This document shows positions 51,236-60,213 of a stretch of DNA of 64,000 bases, piece after piece. The notes beneath the pieces were generated by a model. The model saw nothing but the letters and a program-made list of their open reading frames with translations. It had not been told where the DNA came from and searched no databases. Numbering within the stretch: position 1 is the first letter of the stretch; each line of letters starts with the position of its first letter. The DNA is taken from positions 281,392 through 345,391 of the forward strand of contig JBCBVY010000006.1 of NCBI GenBank assembly GCA_039817385.1. The letters run 5' to 3'. The DNA comes from JBCBCP01 sp039817385. GTDB lineage: Bacteria; Pseudomonadota; Alphaproteobacteria; Rhodobacterales; Rhodobacteraceae. The position numbers and the translations under genes are program-made.

Positions 51236-52597
51236 ATGACACAAGAAAAGTGGGGCGAGATGAAGGCGCGGCTCCTAAAGACGGTTGGTCAGAACAACTA
51301 CACGGCGTGGATTGAACCGCTCGGGTTCAAGGGGTTGAACAGCGGCGTGGCAACCATAACAGCGCCGTCGGTTTTTTCGGGCGAGTATGTGAGCCAGAAC
51401 TTTGCCGACCTTATCCTGCACGAGATGCGGACCGACACGCCGGAGGTGAACCGCCTGAGCTTTACCGTGGCGGCGACCAAAGCCGCAAACGACACGGCCA
51501 TTCCTGCGACCACCAAGGCCATCAAGGCGGCCAAAATCAAAATGACGTCGGCCATCCTTGAATCCGCCCCGTTAGACGCCCGCTTTACCTTTGACAGCTT
51601 TGTGGTCGGCAAGCCAAATGAGCTGGCCCATGCGGCGGCGAAACGGGTTGCCGAGGGGGGGCCCGTCACCTTCAACCCTCTTTTCCTGTATGGCGGGGTC
51701 GGTTTGGGCAAAACGCACCTGATGCACGCAATCGCGTGGGAGCTTCAGGCGCGGCGGCCGGAATGGAATGTGCTGTATCTGTCGGCAGAGCAGTTCATGT
51801 ACCGGTTTGTCCAAGCCTTGCGCGACCGTAAAATGATGGACTTCAAGTCCATCTTTCGATCGGTCGATGTGCTGATTGTGGATGACGTGCAGTTCATCTC
51901 GGGCAAAGACAGCACGCAGGAAGAGTTTTTTCACACGTTCAACACGCTGATCGAGCAGAACAAGCAGATCATCATCTCTGGCGATCGGTCGCCCGGTGAC
52001 ATGAAAGACCTGGAAGAGCGGATCAAGTCTCGGCTGCAATCCGGCCTTGTCGTTGATCTGCACCCAACCGACTACGAGCTGCGCCTTGGCATTCTGCAGA
52101 CCAAGGTCGAGCAGCATCGGGTGAACTACCCCGATGTCGAAGTGCAGGCGGGTGTGCTGGAATACCTCGCCCACCGGATCAGCAACAATGTCCGCGTGCT
52201 CGAAGGGGCACTGACCCGACTGTTCGCCTTTGCCAGCCTTGTTGGCCGAGAGATCGACATGGCGCTTACGCATGATTGTCTGGCGGATGTGCTGCGCGCC
52301 TCTGACAAAAAGATCACCGTAGAGGCGATCCAGCGGCAGGTTTCAGAGCATTATAACATCCGCATGAGCGATATGATCGGACCCAAGCGGCTGCGCAGCT
52401 ATGCCCGGCCCCGTCAGGTGGCGATGTATCTGTGCAAGCACATGACCCAGCGGTCGCTGCCGGAGATTGGAAAGCGCTTTGGCGGGCGGGACCATACAAC
52501 GATCATGTACGGCATCCGCCGGATCGACGAGCTGCGGCAGACCGATAGCCAGATCGCCGAAGACCTTGAGCTGCTGCGGCGCGCGCTCGAAGCCTAG
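51236..52597 (+). CDS. dnaA: Chromosomal replication initiator protein DnaA
   Basis: A 453-residue AAA+ initiator. Domain I is MTQEKWGEMKARLLKTVGQNNY; Walker A GGVGLGKT is at 153-160; Walker B LIVDDVQFISGKDSTQEEFFH follows; the C-terminal DNA-binding domain IV has PRQVAMYLCKHMTQRSLPEIGKRFGGRDHTTI, including the DnaA-box recognition signature. Linker domain II is short. The ATG at 51236 gives the family N-terminus; ATG 51212 is an in-frame alternative. Convergent with a dioxygenase gene, overlapping by four bases. Confidence 0.97.
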   Translation: MTQEKWGEMKARLLKTVGQNNYTAWIEPLGFKGLNSGVATITAPSVFSGEYVSQNFADLILHEMRTDTPEVNRLSFTVAATKAANDTAIPATTKAIKAAKIKMTSAILESAPLDARFTFDSFVVGKPNELAHAAAKRVAEGGPVTFNPLFLYGGVGLGKTHLMHAIAWELQARRPEWNVLYLSAEQFMYRFVQALRDRKMMDFKSIFRSVDVLIVDDVQFISGKDSTQEEFFHTFNTLIEQNKQIIISGDRSPGDMKDLEERIKSRLQSGLVVDLHPTDYELRLGILQTKVEQHRVNYPDVEVQAGVLEYLAHRISNNVRVLEGALTRLFAFASLVGREIDMALTHDCLADVLRASDKKITVEAIQRQVSEHYNIRMSDMIGPKRLRSYARPRQVAMYLCKHMTQRSLPEIGKRFGGRDHTTIMYGIRRIDELRQTDSQIAEDLELLRRALEA

Positions 52598-53472
52598 GCG
52601 TCGGCGTACCAGTCGTCATCGACATAGTGCGGTTCGGGGCGTTCATGCAGCGCCTCGAACTTGCATTTCTGAGGGGTCGGGCCAAGCGGAATAGATTGGC
52701 CATCCCGAAAGGCCCACTCACCGCGGTCCGCATTCTCTGCCTTCACGTAGCTGGAAAGGACAAAGGCGCGGTCCTGCTGCGACGTGTTGGGCAATGACCC
52801 GTGCACCGTCAGAAGCCCCCACAGGGCAAGGTCGCCGGGCTGCTGTTCGAGCCAGACCATGTCGTTTGGCGTGATCCCGTGGGCGGCCAGCTCCTCTTCG
52901 GTTGTCAGCCCTTTCATGATCGTGTCGCCCTCGTCCGACAGGCCAAGGTAGCCGCGGGTGTGCGAGCGGGGCACAACTTGCAAGCAGCCGTTTTCGCGTG
53001 TGGACGGATCAATCGCCAGTCCGGTGGTCACGGTGCTGGCGACGATGTCGGTGTAGGCGTCCTGCGCCTCGCGAAACCGCAAGTCCTGGTGAAAGCGGTA
53101 GCCCGTCAGGTTTGCCCCGGGCGGCTTCCAGTGGATCTGCTGGGCAACCTGTTTGATGTTTTGGCCCAAAAGCGGCTCCAGCAAGATGCAGTACGCTTCC
53201 GACCGGCGGAATTCTTCAAAGAATGGGGACATCCACGCCATCCAGTAGGCTTGGATCACATAGCGTTTGCCGAATTTCGCTTCGGGCAGGATTTCAAAGC
53301 TCAGGTTGCCGTGGCGCCATGTCCGCGGATGCTCCAGCCCCGCCTCGTAGATGCGCGCGACCTCCGCTTTGGCCGTCTCCAGCAGGTCACCGTGGATGAA
53401 TTGCGGAACAAGCGCATAGCCTTCTTCGGACAACTGCTCTGCGGCGCGTCTGGCGGCTGACGTGGTGATCAT
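52594..53472 (-). CDS. Phytanoyl-CoA dioxygenase (PhyH) family protein
   Basis: A 292-residue Fe(II)/2-oxoglutarate oxygenase. The metal-binding HxD is in YRFHQDLRF, the distal histidine in LTVHGSLPNTS, and the 2OG-binding arginine in QQDRAFVLSSY. PhyH-family enzymes hydroxylate diverse small molecules, including ectoine (EctD) and phosphonates; the substrate here is not evident. Start ATG 53472 with AGGAG upstream. It lies convergent between dnaA and dnaN, interrupting the replication cluster. Confidence 0.85.
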   Translation of the reverse strand: MITTSAARRAAEQLSEEGYALVPQFIHGDLLETAKAEVARIYEAGLEHPRTWRHGNLSFEILPEAKFGKRYVIQAYWMAWMSPFFEEFRRSEAYCILLEPLLGQNIKQVAQQIHWKPPGANLTGYRFHQDLRFREAQDAYTDIVASTVTTGLAIDPSTRENGCLQVVPRSHTRGYLGLSDEGDTIMKGLTTEEELAAHGITPNDMVWLEQQPGDLALWGLLTVHGSLPNTSQQDRAFVLSSYVKAENADRGEWAFRDGQSIPLGPTPQKCKFEALHERPEPHYVDDDWYADA

Positions 53473-53622
53473 GGCGGGCTCCTGTGCTCACAGACAAAAC
53501 GTTGCACGTGGCAGGCCAGCCACGCAAGCTTGACCGCACACGCGATGCAGCCAACAAAGGGCTTGAGAATGCCGGGGGGCGCGGTAGGGTGCCGGTCCCG
53601 GTTGGACGAAGGGAAGAGGCCC

Positions 53623-54729
53623 ATGAAACTCAGCATCGAACGCGCCGCCTTGCTGAAGGCAGTGGCCCAGGCCCAATCGGTTGTCGAACGGCGCAACACC
53701 ATTCCGATCCTCGCGAACGTACTGATCGAGGCGGAGGGGTCTGACGTGACCTTCCGCGCCACTGACCTTGATATCGAGGTCGTGGACAAAGCCCCCGCGA
53801 TGGTCGAGCGTGCTGGATCAACCACGGTGGCGGCGACGACGCTGCACGAAATCGTTCGTAAGCTGCCGGATGGGGCGCAGGTGACGCTGACCGCCGACAG
53901 CGCGGCGGGGCGGCTGACGGTTGAGGCGGGACGGTCGAACTTTTCGCTCGCGACACTGCCGAAGGAAGACTTCCCGGTCATGGCCTCGTCCGAATACACC
54001 TCGAACTTCGCGGTGGAGGCGCCCAAGCTGCGGCGGCTTTTCGACAAGTCGAAGTTCGCCATTTCCACCGAAGAAACGCGCTACTACCTCAACGGCGTCT
54101 ACATGCACATCAGTAACGGGCATCTACGCTGCGTGGCGACGGATGGCCACCGGCTCGCCCGGATTGACGAGGCGCTGCCTGAGGGCGCGGACACGATGCC
54201 CGGCGTGATCGTGCCGCGCAAAACGGTGGGCGAGTTGCGCAAACTGCTGGACGATGACGACGCGAAGATCGCCGTGTCCGTGTCGGAGACGAAGGTGCGC
54301 TTTGCCACGACCGATATCACGCTGACCTCGAAGGTGATTGACGGGACGTTCCCGGACTACACGCGCGTCATCCCCACCGGAAACAGCCGGAAGCTGGAGG
54401 TGGACGCGTCGGATTTTGCCAAGGCCGTGGACCGGGTGGCGACGGTATCATCCGAACGCTCGCGCGCGGTGAAGCTGGCGCTGGACGAGGACCGGCTGGT
54501 GCTGAGCGTAAATGCGCCCGACAGCGGCGCCGCCGAAGAAGAACTGGCCGTTGCCTATGGCGACGAACGGCTGGAGATCGGGTTCAACGCAAAGTACCTC
54601 TTGGAGATCGCGAGCCAGGTGGACCGCGAGAACGCGGTGTTCCTGTTTAACTCCTCCGGCGATCCGACGCTGATGCGCGAAGGCAGCGACGAAAGCGCGG
54701 TCTATGTCGTGATGCCGATGCGGGTGTGA
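53623..54729 (+). CDS. dnaN: DNA polymerase III beta clamp
   Basis: A 368-residue ring clamp with three repeats of the same fold: MKLSIERAALLKAVAQAQSVVERRNTIPIL starts repeat 1, VEAPKLRRLFDKSKFAISTEETRYYLNGVY repeat 2, and VIDGTFPDYTRVIP with VDRVATVSSERSRAVKLAL repeat 3. The C-terminus EGSDESAVYVVMPMRV forms the partner-binding pocket. RBS GGGAAGAGG precedes the ATG. Followed by two hairpins and recF. Confidence 0.97.
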   Translation: MKLSIERAALLKAVAQAQSVVERRNTIPILANVLIEAEGSDVTFRATDLDIEVVDKAPAMVERAGSTTVAATTLHEIVRKLPDGAQVTLTADSAAGRLTVEAGRSNFSLATLPKEDFPVMASSEYTSNFAVEAPKLRRLFDKSKFAISTEETRYYLNGVYMHISNGHLRCVATDGHRLARIDEALPEGADTMPGVIVPRKTVGELRKLLDDDDAKIAVSVSETKVRFATTDITLTSKVIDGTFPDYTRVIPTGNSRKLEVDASDFAKAVDRVATVSSERSRAVKLALDEDRLVLSVNAPDSGAAEEELAVAYGDERLEIGFNAKYLLEIASQVDRENAVFLFNSSGDPTLMREGSDESAVYVVMPMRV

Positions 54730-54734
54730 AGGGG

Positions 54735-54779
54735 CGGAAACTTAGTAAGTTTCCGGTCCGTTTTCTTACCAAGAAAACG
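54735..54779. repeat. Tandem perfect hairpins between dnaN and recF
   Basis: CGGAAACTT-AGT-AAGTTTCCG (54735-54755) and CGTTTTCTT-ACC-AAGAAAACG (54759-54779) are two perfect nine-pair hairpins with three-base loops, separated by three bases and ending five bases before the recF ATG. They lack T-runs. The second occupies the place of a recF ribosome-binding site, so they may uncouple recF translation or mark an mRNA processing point. Confidence 0.7.
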
Positions 54780-54784
54780 CGCGC

Positions 54785-55894
54785 ATGACCGGCCTTTACC
54801 TAACCAACCTGACGCTTGCCAGATTCCGCAGCCATGCCCGGGCCCGCGTTGAAGTTGATGCGCGCCCCGTGGCCATTCACGGGGCAAACGGGGCTGGCAA
54901 GACCTCTCTGATCGAAGCGGTGTCGCTCTTGTCCCCGGGGCGCGGGCTGCGGCGCGCCAGTGCGGAGGATATGGCGCAGCGGCCCGGTCCCGTGGGTTGG
55001 AAAGTGGGTGCGGTCATGACCTCGCTCGGCCAGCTGCATGAGGTAGAAACGCTGTCAGAGGCGGGAGCGGCCCGGACCGTACGGATTGACGGCAAGGCGG
55101 CGGCACAGACGGCGCTCGGGCGGATTGCGCGGGTGCTGTGGCTGATCCCCTCGATGGACCGGCTGTGGATCGAAGGGGCCGAGGGGCGGCGTCGCTTTCT
55201 GGACCGGATGACGCTGAGTTTCGAGCCGGGGCATGCGCAGCTGACGCTGGACTACGAGAAGGCGATGCGGGAGCGGAACCGCCTTTTGAAGGACATGGTG
55301 CGTGATCCGGCGTGGTACCGCGTGCTGAACAGCCAGATGGCGGAAGCGGGCGCGGCGATCCATCGAAACCGGGTCACGGCGCTGGCCGAGATCGCGGCAG
55401 CGCAGGCTGGCGCAAAGACGGATTTCCCTGTGGCGGACCTTGAGCTGATCCACCCGGAGCCGTTTTGCGCGGCACCAGAGGACGCAGAGGCGCTTTTGGC
55501 TGCATTGGAGGCCAGTCAGCAAAGGGATATCGCTGCGGGGCGGACGCTGATTGGGCCGCACCGGGCCGACCTGATCGGCTCCTATGCGGTAAAGGGCCTG
55601 CCCGCACGCGACTGTTCGACCGGCGAGCAGAAGGCGCTTTTGGTCTCCCTCATCCTCGCCAATGCGCGGGCCCTCAGCGTGCAGATCGGCGCGCCGCCGC
55701 TGCTGCTCCTCGATGAGGTTGCGGCCCATCTGGACGCAAACCGGCGCGCGGCCCTCTATGACGAGATCGTGGAGCTGGGCGCGCAGGCTTGGATGACCGG
55801 GACGGGGCCGGAGCTGTTTGCCGCGCTTGGGGAAAGGGCGCAGTATCTTGAGGTTACCGAAACGGATGGCGTCAGCGCGGTGCTTGGGCCGTGA
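54785..55894 (+). CDS. recF: DNA replication and repair protein RecF
   Basis: A 369-residue SMC-like ATPase loading RecA at gaps. Walker A GANGAGKT at 33-40, signature region DCSTGEQKALLVSLILANA and Walker B PLLLLDEVAAHLDANRRAAL, followed by the D-loop and LGAQAWMTGTGPELFAAL. The N-terminus LTNLTLARFRSHARARVEV is the family start. No Shine-Dalgarno is visible because a hairpin occupies the site. Its stop overlaps the next gene as GTGA. Confidence 0.95.
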   Translation: MTGLYLTNLTLARFRSHARARVEVDARPVAIHGANGAGKTSLIEAVSLLSPGRGLRRASAEDMAQRPGPVGWKVGAVMTSLGQLHEVETLSEAGAARTVRIDGKAAAQTALGRIARVLWLIPSMDRLWIEGAEGRRRFLDRMTLSFEPGHAQLTLDYEKAMRERNRLLKDMVRDPAWYRVLNSQMAEAGAAIHRNRVTALAEIAAAQAGAKTDFPVADLELIHPEPFCAAPEDAEALLAALEASQQRDIAAGRTLIGPHRADLIGSYAVKGLPARDCSTGEQKALLVSLILANARALSVQIGAPPLLLLDEVAAHLDANRRAALYDEIVELGAQAWMTGTGPELFAALGERAQYLEVTETDGVSAVLGP

Positions 55895-56511
55895 CGCTGG
55901 CCGGATGGGACCTTGCGCTTTATGCGGGCGCTTTGCTGGTGCTGTTCCTGACCCCGGGCCCTGTCTGGGTCGGCCTGATCGCACGCAGCCTGTCGGGCGG
56001 GTTCCCTGCCGCGTGGCCGCTGGCGCTGGGCGTTGTGGTCGGCGACGTGCTGTGGTCGCTGCTGGCCATCTTTGGCATCACGTGGATCCTGTCAATCTAT
56101 GGCGGGTTCCTTGCGCTTTTGAAATGGGTCGCTGCCGCGATCTTCGTGCTGATGGGCGCGGCGGTCATCCGCAGCGCGGGCAAGGCCATCGGCACCGACA
56201 ACCGCCTGACACGGCCCGGGATGTGGGCTGGCTTTGCCGCGGGTCTGGCGGTGATCCTCGGCAATCCCAAGGCGATCCTGTTCTACATGGGGATGCTGCC
56301 GGGCTTTTTTGATTTGACCGCTTTGACATGGGTCGATGTCGCCGCCATCGCCGGTCTCTCGGCGGTTATTCCGCTGGTCGGGAACCTTGGGATGGCCATG
56401 TTTATCGACCGGGCGAAGCGGCTGATTTCTTCGCCCAAAGCCCTCCGGCGGACCAACCGGATCGCGGGCGCGCTGCTGATCGCGGTGGGGCTGGTTATCC
56501 CGCTGACCTGA
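55891..56511 (+). CDS. LysE/RhtB family exporter
   Basis: 206 residues, about six hydrophobic segments, with the family opening LVLFLTPGPVWVGLIARSLSGG and the inner motif GFAAGLAVILGNPKAILFYMGMLPGFF. These exporters remove amino acids such as lysine, threonine or homoserine and related compounds. The start is GTG at 55891 overlapping the recF stop by four bases, so translation is coupled to recF, an odd partnership. gyrB follows after its own promoter. Confidence 0.88.
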   Translation: MTLAGWDLALYAGALLVLFLTPGPVWVGLIARSLSGGFPAAWPLALGVVVGDVLWSLLAIFGITWILSIYGGFLALLKWVAAAIFVLMGAAVIRSAGKAIGTDNRLTRPGMWAGFAAGLAVILGNPKAILFYMGMLPGFFDLTALTWVDVAAIAGLSAVIPLVGNLGMAMFIDRAKRLISSPKALRRTNRIAGALLIAVGLVIPLT

Positions 56512-56535
56512 CGGGCCAAATCCGCCCCACTGCGC

Positions 56536-56564
56536 GTGACATTCCTGTCATAAATGGCTATGTT
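56536..56564 (+). promoter_or_regulatory. gyrB promoter with overlapping inverted repeat
   Basis: -35 GTGACA and -10 TATGTT are separated by 17 bp. The dyad TGACA-TTCC-TGTCA (56537-56550) covers the -35 box and the spacer, a placement typical of repressor sites. The transcription start would be about 20 bp before the gyrB ATG. Confidence 0.5.
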
Positions 56565-56591
56565 TTGGGCATAACAACAAGGTTTGGCGGC

Positions 56592-59006
56592 ATGTCCGAA
56601 AACGAGCAAACACCCGACGCATATGGCGCGGATTCTATCAAAGTTCTCAAGGGGTTGGAGGCTGTTCGCAAACGGCCTGGCATGTATATCGGTGACACCG
56701 ATGACGGGTCCGGCCTGCACCATATGGTCTACGAGGTTGTGGACAACGGCATCGACGAGGCGCTGGCCGGTCACGCGGACGCGGTGACGGTCACGATCCA
56801 CGCGGATTCATCGGTTTCGGTCAGTGACAATGGGCGCGGTATCCCGGTCGGTATCCACGAGGAGGAGGGCGTATCGGCCGCCGAGGTCATCATGACCCAG
56901 CTGCACGCGGGCGGTAAGTTCGACAGCAACAGCTACAAGGTCTCGGGCGGTCTGCACGGGGTTGGTGTGTCGGTTGTGAACGCGCTGAGTGATTGGCTTG
57001 AGCTGCGCATCTGGCGCGACGGCAAGGAGCATGTGGCGCGGTTCGAGCGTGGCGATACGGTGAAGCACCTGGAGGTTGTCGGCGACGCGGATGTCACCGG
57101 GACGGAGGTGCGGTTTCTCGCCTCAACCACCACGTTCAGCAATCTGGAATATTCGTTCGAAACGCTCGAGAAGCGGCTGCGGGAGCTGGCCTTTCTGAAC
57201 TCCGGTGTGCGGATCATCCTGGTGGATGAGCGGCCTGTGGAGCACCTGCGCTCGGAGCTGTTCTATGAGGGCGGCGTACGGGAGTTCGTGAAGTATCTCG
57301 ACCGGTCGAAGTCGTCCGTGATGCCGGAGCCGATTTTCGTGGAAGGCACGCGCGACGAGATCGGGGTTGAGGTCGCGATGTGGTGGAATGACAGCTATCA
57401 CGAGAACGTCCTGCCCTTTACCAACAACATCCCGCAGCGCGATGGCGGCACACATATGGCCGGTTTCCGGGCGGCGCTAACGCGGACGATCAACAACTAC
57501 GCGCAGACCTCGGGGATCGCTAAGAAGGAGAAGGTCAGCTTTACCGGCGACGATGCGCGCGAGGGGCTGACCTGTGTTCTTTCGGTGAAGGTGCCAGATC
57601 CGAAGTTTTCGTCCCAGACGAAGGACAAGTTGGTGTCGTCGGAAGTGCGTCCGGCGGTCGAAAACCTGATGAACGAAAAGCTGGCCGAGTGGTTCGAGGA
57701 GAACCCGAACGAGGCCAAGATCATCGTCGGCAAGATCGTGGAGGCAGCGCTGGCGCGCGAAGCAGCGCGCAAGGCGCGGGAGCTGACCCGGCGTAAGAAC
57801 CCGATGGACATGAATTTCCTCAGTTCCAAGCTGAAGGATTGTTCGGACAAGGACCCGGCAAATACCGAGCTTTTCTTGGTGGAGGGCGACTCCGCCGGCG
57901 GCTCGGCCCAGACCGGGCGGGACCGGCGGACGCAGGCGATCCTCGCGCTGAAGGGCAAGATCCTGAACGTGGAGCGGGCGCGGTTCGACCGGATGCTGTC
58001 CAGCCAGGAAATCGGCAACATGGTCATGGCGCTGGGCACCGGGATCGGGCGGGACGAGTTCAACCTGGACAAGCTGCGCTACCACAAGATCGTCATCATG
58101 ACGGATGCGGACGTGGACGGCGCGCATATTCGGACGCTGCTGCTGACGTTCTTTTATCGCCAGATGCCTGAGCTGATCGAAGGCGGGCACCTCTATATCG
58201 CGCAGCCGCCGCTTTACAAAGTGTCGCGCGGCAAGTCCGAGGTGTACCTCAAGGACGAGGCGGAGATGGAGGAATACCTGATCAGCCAGGGGATCGAAGG
58301 CGCCGTGCTGAAGCAGGGCAATGGTGAAGAGATCATCGGCGCCGATCTGCGCCGCGTGGTCGAAGAGGCGCGGCAGCTGCGGCGTGTCCTGCAAGCCTTC
58401 CCCACGCACTACCCGCGCCACATTCTGGAACAAGCGGCGATTGCAGGGGCCTTCGTACCGGGGGTCGTGGACAGCGACCTGCAGGGGACGGCGGACCGGG
58501 TAGCCGAGCGTCTGAACCTGATCGCGCTGGAATACGAGCGCGGCTGGCAGGGGCGCATCACGCAGGACAAGGGCATTCGCCTGACGCGCATCCTGCGCGG
58601 GGTCGAAGAGGTGCGGACGCTGGACGGACCGATGCTGCGCTCGGGCGAGGCGCGCAAAACGGGCTCTTTCACGCAATCACTTCAGGATGTCTATGGACTG
58701 CCCGCCTCGCTGCACCGCAAGGACCGGTCGCAGATGATCCTGGGGCCAATGGGCCTTTTGGATGCCATCCTTGAGGAAGGCGAAAAAGGCCTGTCGCTGC
58801 AACGCTATAAGGGTCTGGGCGAAATGAACCCCGACCAGCTGTGGGAAACCACGCTGGACCCGGATGCGCGCACGCTGCTTCAAGTACGGGTGGAGGATAT
58901 GGCGGAGGCCGATGATCTCTTCACCAAACTGATGGGCGATGTGGTGGAGCCGCGACGCGCCTTCATTCAGGACAATGCGCTTAGCGTCGAAAACCTGGAC
59001 TTCTAA
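56592..59006 (+). CDS. gyrB: DNA gyrase subunit B
   Basis: An 804-residue type IIA topoisomerase subunit. GHKL ATPase: EVVDNGIDEALAGHAD, SDNGRGIPVGIH, GGLHGVGVSVVNALS. Transducer QKD-type lysine region lies in SSQTKDKLVSSEVR. TOPRIM: LVEGDSAGGSA and MTDADVDGAHIRTLLLTF. The C-terminal QRYKGLGEMNPDQLWETT contacts GyrA. Length is normal for alphaproteobacteria. Start ATG 56592, with a weak RBS. Confidence 0.97.
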   Translation: MSENEQTPDAYGADSIKVLKGLEAVRKRPGMYIGDTDDGSGLHHMVYEVVDNGIDEALAGHADAVTVTIHADSSVSVSDNGRGIPVGIHEEEGVSAAEVIMTQLHAGGKFDSNSYKVSGGLHGVGVSVVNALSDWLELRIWRDGKEHVARFERGDTVKHLEVVGDADVTGTEVRFLASTTTFSNLEYSFETLEKRLRELAFLNSGVRIILVDERPVEHLRSELFYEGGVREFVKYLDRSKSSVMPEPIFVEGTRDEIGVEVAMWWNDSYHENVLPFTNNIPQRDGGTHMAGFRAALTRTINNYAQTSGIAKKEKVSFTGDDAREGLTCVLSVKVPDPKFSSQTKDKLVSSEVRPAVENLMNEKLAEWFEENPNEAKIIVGKIVEAALAREAARKARELTRRKNPMDMNFLSSKLKDCSDKDPANTELFLVEGDSAGGSAQTGRDRRTQAILALKGKILNVERARFDRMLSSQEIGNMVMALGTGIGRDEFNLDKLRYHKIVIMTDADVDGAHIRTLLLTFFYRQMPELIEGGHLYIAQPPLYKVSRGKSEVYLKDEAEMEEYLISQGIEGAVLKQGNGEEIIGADLRRVVEEARQLRRVLQAFPTHYPRHILEQAAIAGAFVPGVVDSDLQGTADRVAERLNLIALEYERGWQGRITQDKGIRLTRILRGVEEVRTLDGPMLRSGEARKTGSFTQSLQDVYGLPASLHRKDRSQMILGPMGLLDAILEEGEKGLSLQRYKGLGEMNPDQLWETTLDPDARTLLQVRVEDMAEADDLFTKLMGDVVEPRRAFIQDNALSVENLDF

Positions 59007-59009
59007 GCG

Positions 59010-59699
59010 ATGTTTGCACGAGAAAAACTCGACTATTCTGCGATCCCCCTGCCCGACCGGCAGGCGCTTGACGATACAGAGACGCTGCGCCGCGCACGCG
59101 AGTTTGCGCAGTTCATGGCCAAACGGCACACGGTGCGCGACTACACCGCCCGCCCGGTCGCCCGCGACGTGATCGAAGCATGTATTGCCGCCGCGGGCAC
59201 CGCGCCTTCAGGCGCGAACCACCAGCCTTGGCACTTTGTCGCCGTTCAAGATCCGGACGTAAAACGCCAGATACGCGCGGCAGCGGAGGAGGAAGAGCGC
59301 AAGTTCTACGCGGGCGGCGCGAGCGATGAGTGGATCAAGGCGCTGGAGCCCATCGGAACCAACGCGGACAAGCCGCACCTTGAGGACGCGCCGTGGTTGA
59401 TCGTGGTGTTCGCGCAGCGCTATGGCACCTTTGACGATGGCACGCGGTACAAGAACTACTACGTTCCGGAAAGCGTTGGCATTGCATCAGGCGTTTTGCT
59501 GACCGCATTGCATACTGCAGGGCTGGTGACGTTGACGCACACACCAAACCCGATGAAGTTCCTTGGCGATCTTCTGGGGCGTCCCGAAAGCGAAAAGGCG
59601 ACAATGATCATCGCTGTGGGCCATGCCGCCGCTGACGCGACAATCCCGGCCGTGGCCAAGATGAAAAAACCACTGGACGAGATCCTGACGGTGCGGTGA
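59010..59699 (+). CDS. Nitroreductase-fold flavoprotein, iodotyrosine deiodinase-like
   Basis: A 229-residue FMN enzyme. KRHTVRDY binds the FMN phosphate; AGTAPSGANHQPWHFVAVQDPDVK is nearly the wording of vertebrate iodotyrosine deiodinase (IYD), and the middle lid keeps E96, Y100 and K121 at the spacing of the IYD substrate triad (Glu-Tyr-Lys chelating the amino-acid group). The end VTLTHTPNPMKFLGDLLGRPESEK also matches. IYD reductively removes halide from halotyrosines. It starts three bases after the gyrB stop, probably on its transcript. Generic nitroreductase activity remains possible. Confidence 0.85.
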   Translation: MFAREKLDYSAIPLPDRQALDDTETLRRAREFAQFMAKRHTVRDYTARPVARDVIEACIAAAGTAPSGANHQPWHFVAVQDPDVKRQIRAAAEEEERKFYAGGASDEWIKALEPIGTNADKPHLEDAPWLIVVFAQRYGTFDDGTRYKNYYVPESVGIASGVLLTALHTAGLVTLTHTPNPMKFLGDLLGRPESEKATMIIAVGHAAADATIPAVAKMKKPLDEILTVR

Positions 59700-59811
59700 C
59701 CCGGCCCCGGGGAACCCACTCACAAATTTCCCTTTGTCCCGTCCCGGTTAGCTACTATCGTGGCGTGCAAGGCTCAAATGGTGGGGCCACGTCCAAGTTG
59801 GGAGCATGAAT

Positions 59812-60153
59812 ATGGGCAAACGGGATGAGCTGATCGCGCAGTACGCGGACGATCTGAAAAACAAATGCGGGATGACGCCGGACATGGACCTGCTGACGAA
59901 GGTTACGATCGGCTGCGGGCCAGCGATTTACAACGCGGACGCCTCCACCGTTGCGGGCAGCCAGCCGTCCGAGCTTGAGACGGTAAAGAAAAACTTTCTG
60001 ATCAAGAAGCTGGGCCTCGCCGATGGCCCACAACTGATGGAAGCGATTGACACGGTGATCGAAACCTACGGCAAATCCGAGCGGAACAAGTACCGGGCCG
60101 TGGTCTACTACATGCTGACCAAGCATTTCGGCAAGGAATCGGTCTACGGTTAA
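59812..60153 (+). CDS. DUF2853 family protein
   Basis: 113 residues, soluble and helical: KRDELIAQYADDLKNKCG, LLTKVTIGCGPAIYNADAST and KYRAVVYYMLTKHFGKESVY match DUF2853, a small family of unknown function in marine bacteria. ATG 59812 is favoured because GGGAG lies eight bases upstream; for ATG 59806 it would be too close. Followed by a strong terminator. Confidence 0.85.
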   Translation: MGKRDELIAQYADDLKNKCGMTPDMDLLTKVTIGCGPAIYNADASTVAGSQPSELETVKKNFLIKKLGLADGPQLMEAIDTVIETYGKSERNKYRAVVYYMLTKHFGKESVYG

Positions 60154-60175
60154 ACCAGCGACGACCAGTGCGCAG

Positions 60176-60209
60176 GCGCCCGGTTGGCATCGTCCAGCCG
60201 GGCGCTTTT
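60176..60209 (+). terminator. Intrinsic terminator after the DUF2853 gene
   Basis: GCGCCCGGTTGG (60176-60187) pairs with CCAGCCGGGCGC (60194-60205), one G-T wobble, six-base loop, followed by TTTT. A twelve-pair GC-rich stem with T-run is a textbook Rho-independent terminator and separates two convergent genes. Confidence 0.85.
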
Positions 60210-60213
60210 GCAT

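Noticed and set aside
59806..59811. ATG at 59806 as start of the DUF2853 gene
   Set aside because: GGGAG would lie only a base or two before it; ATG 59812 has proper spacing.
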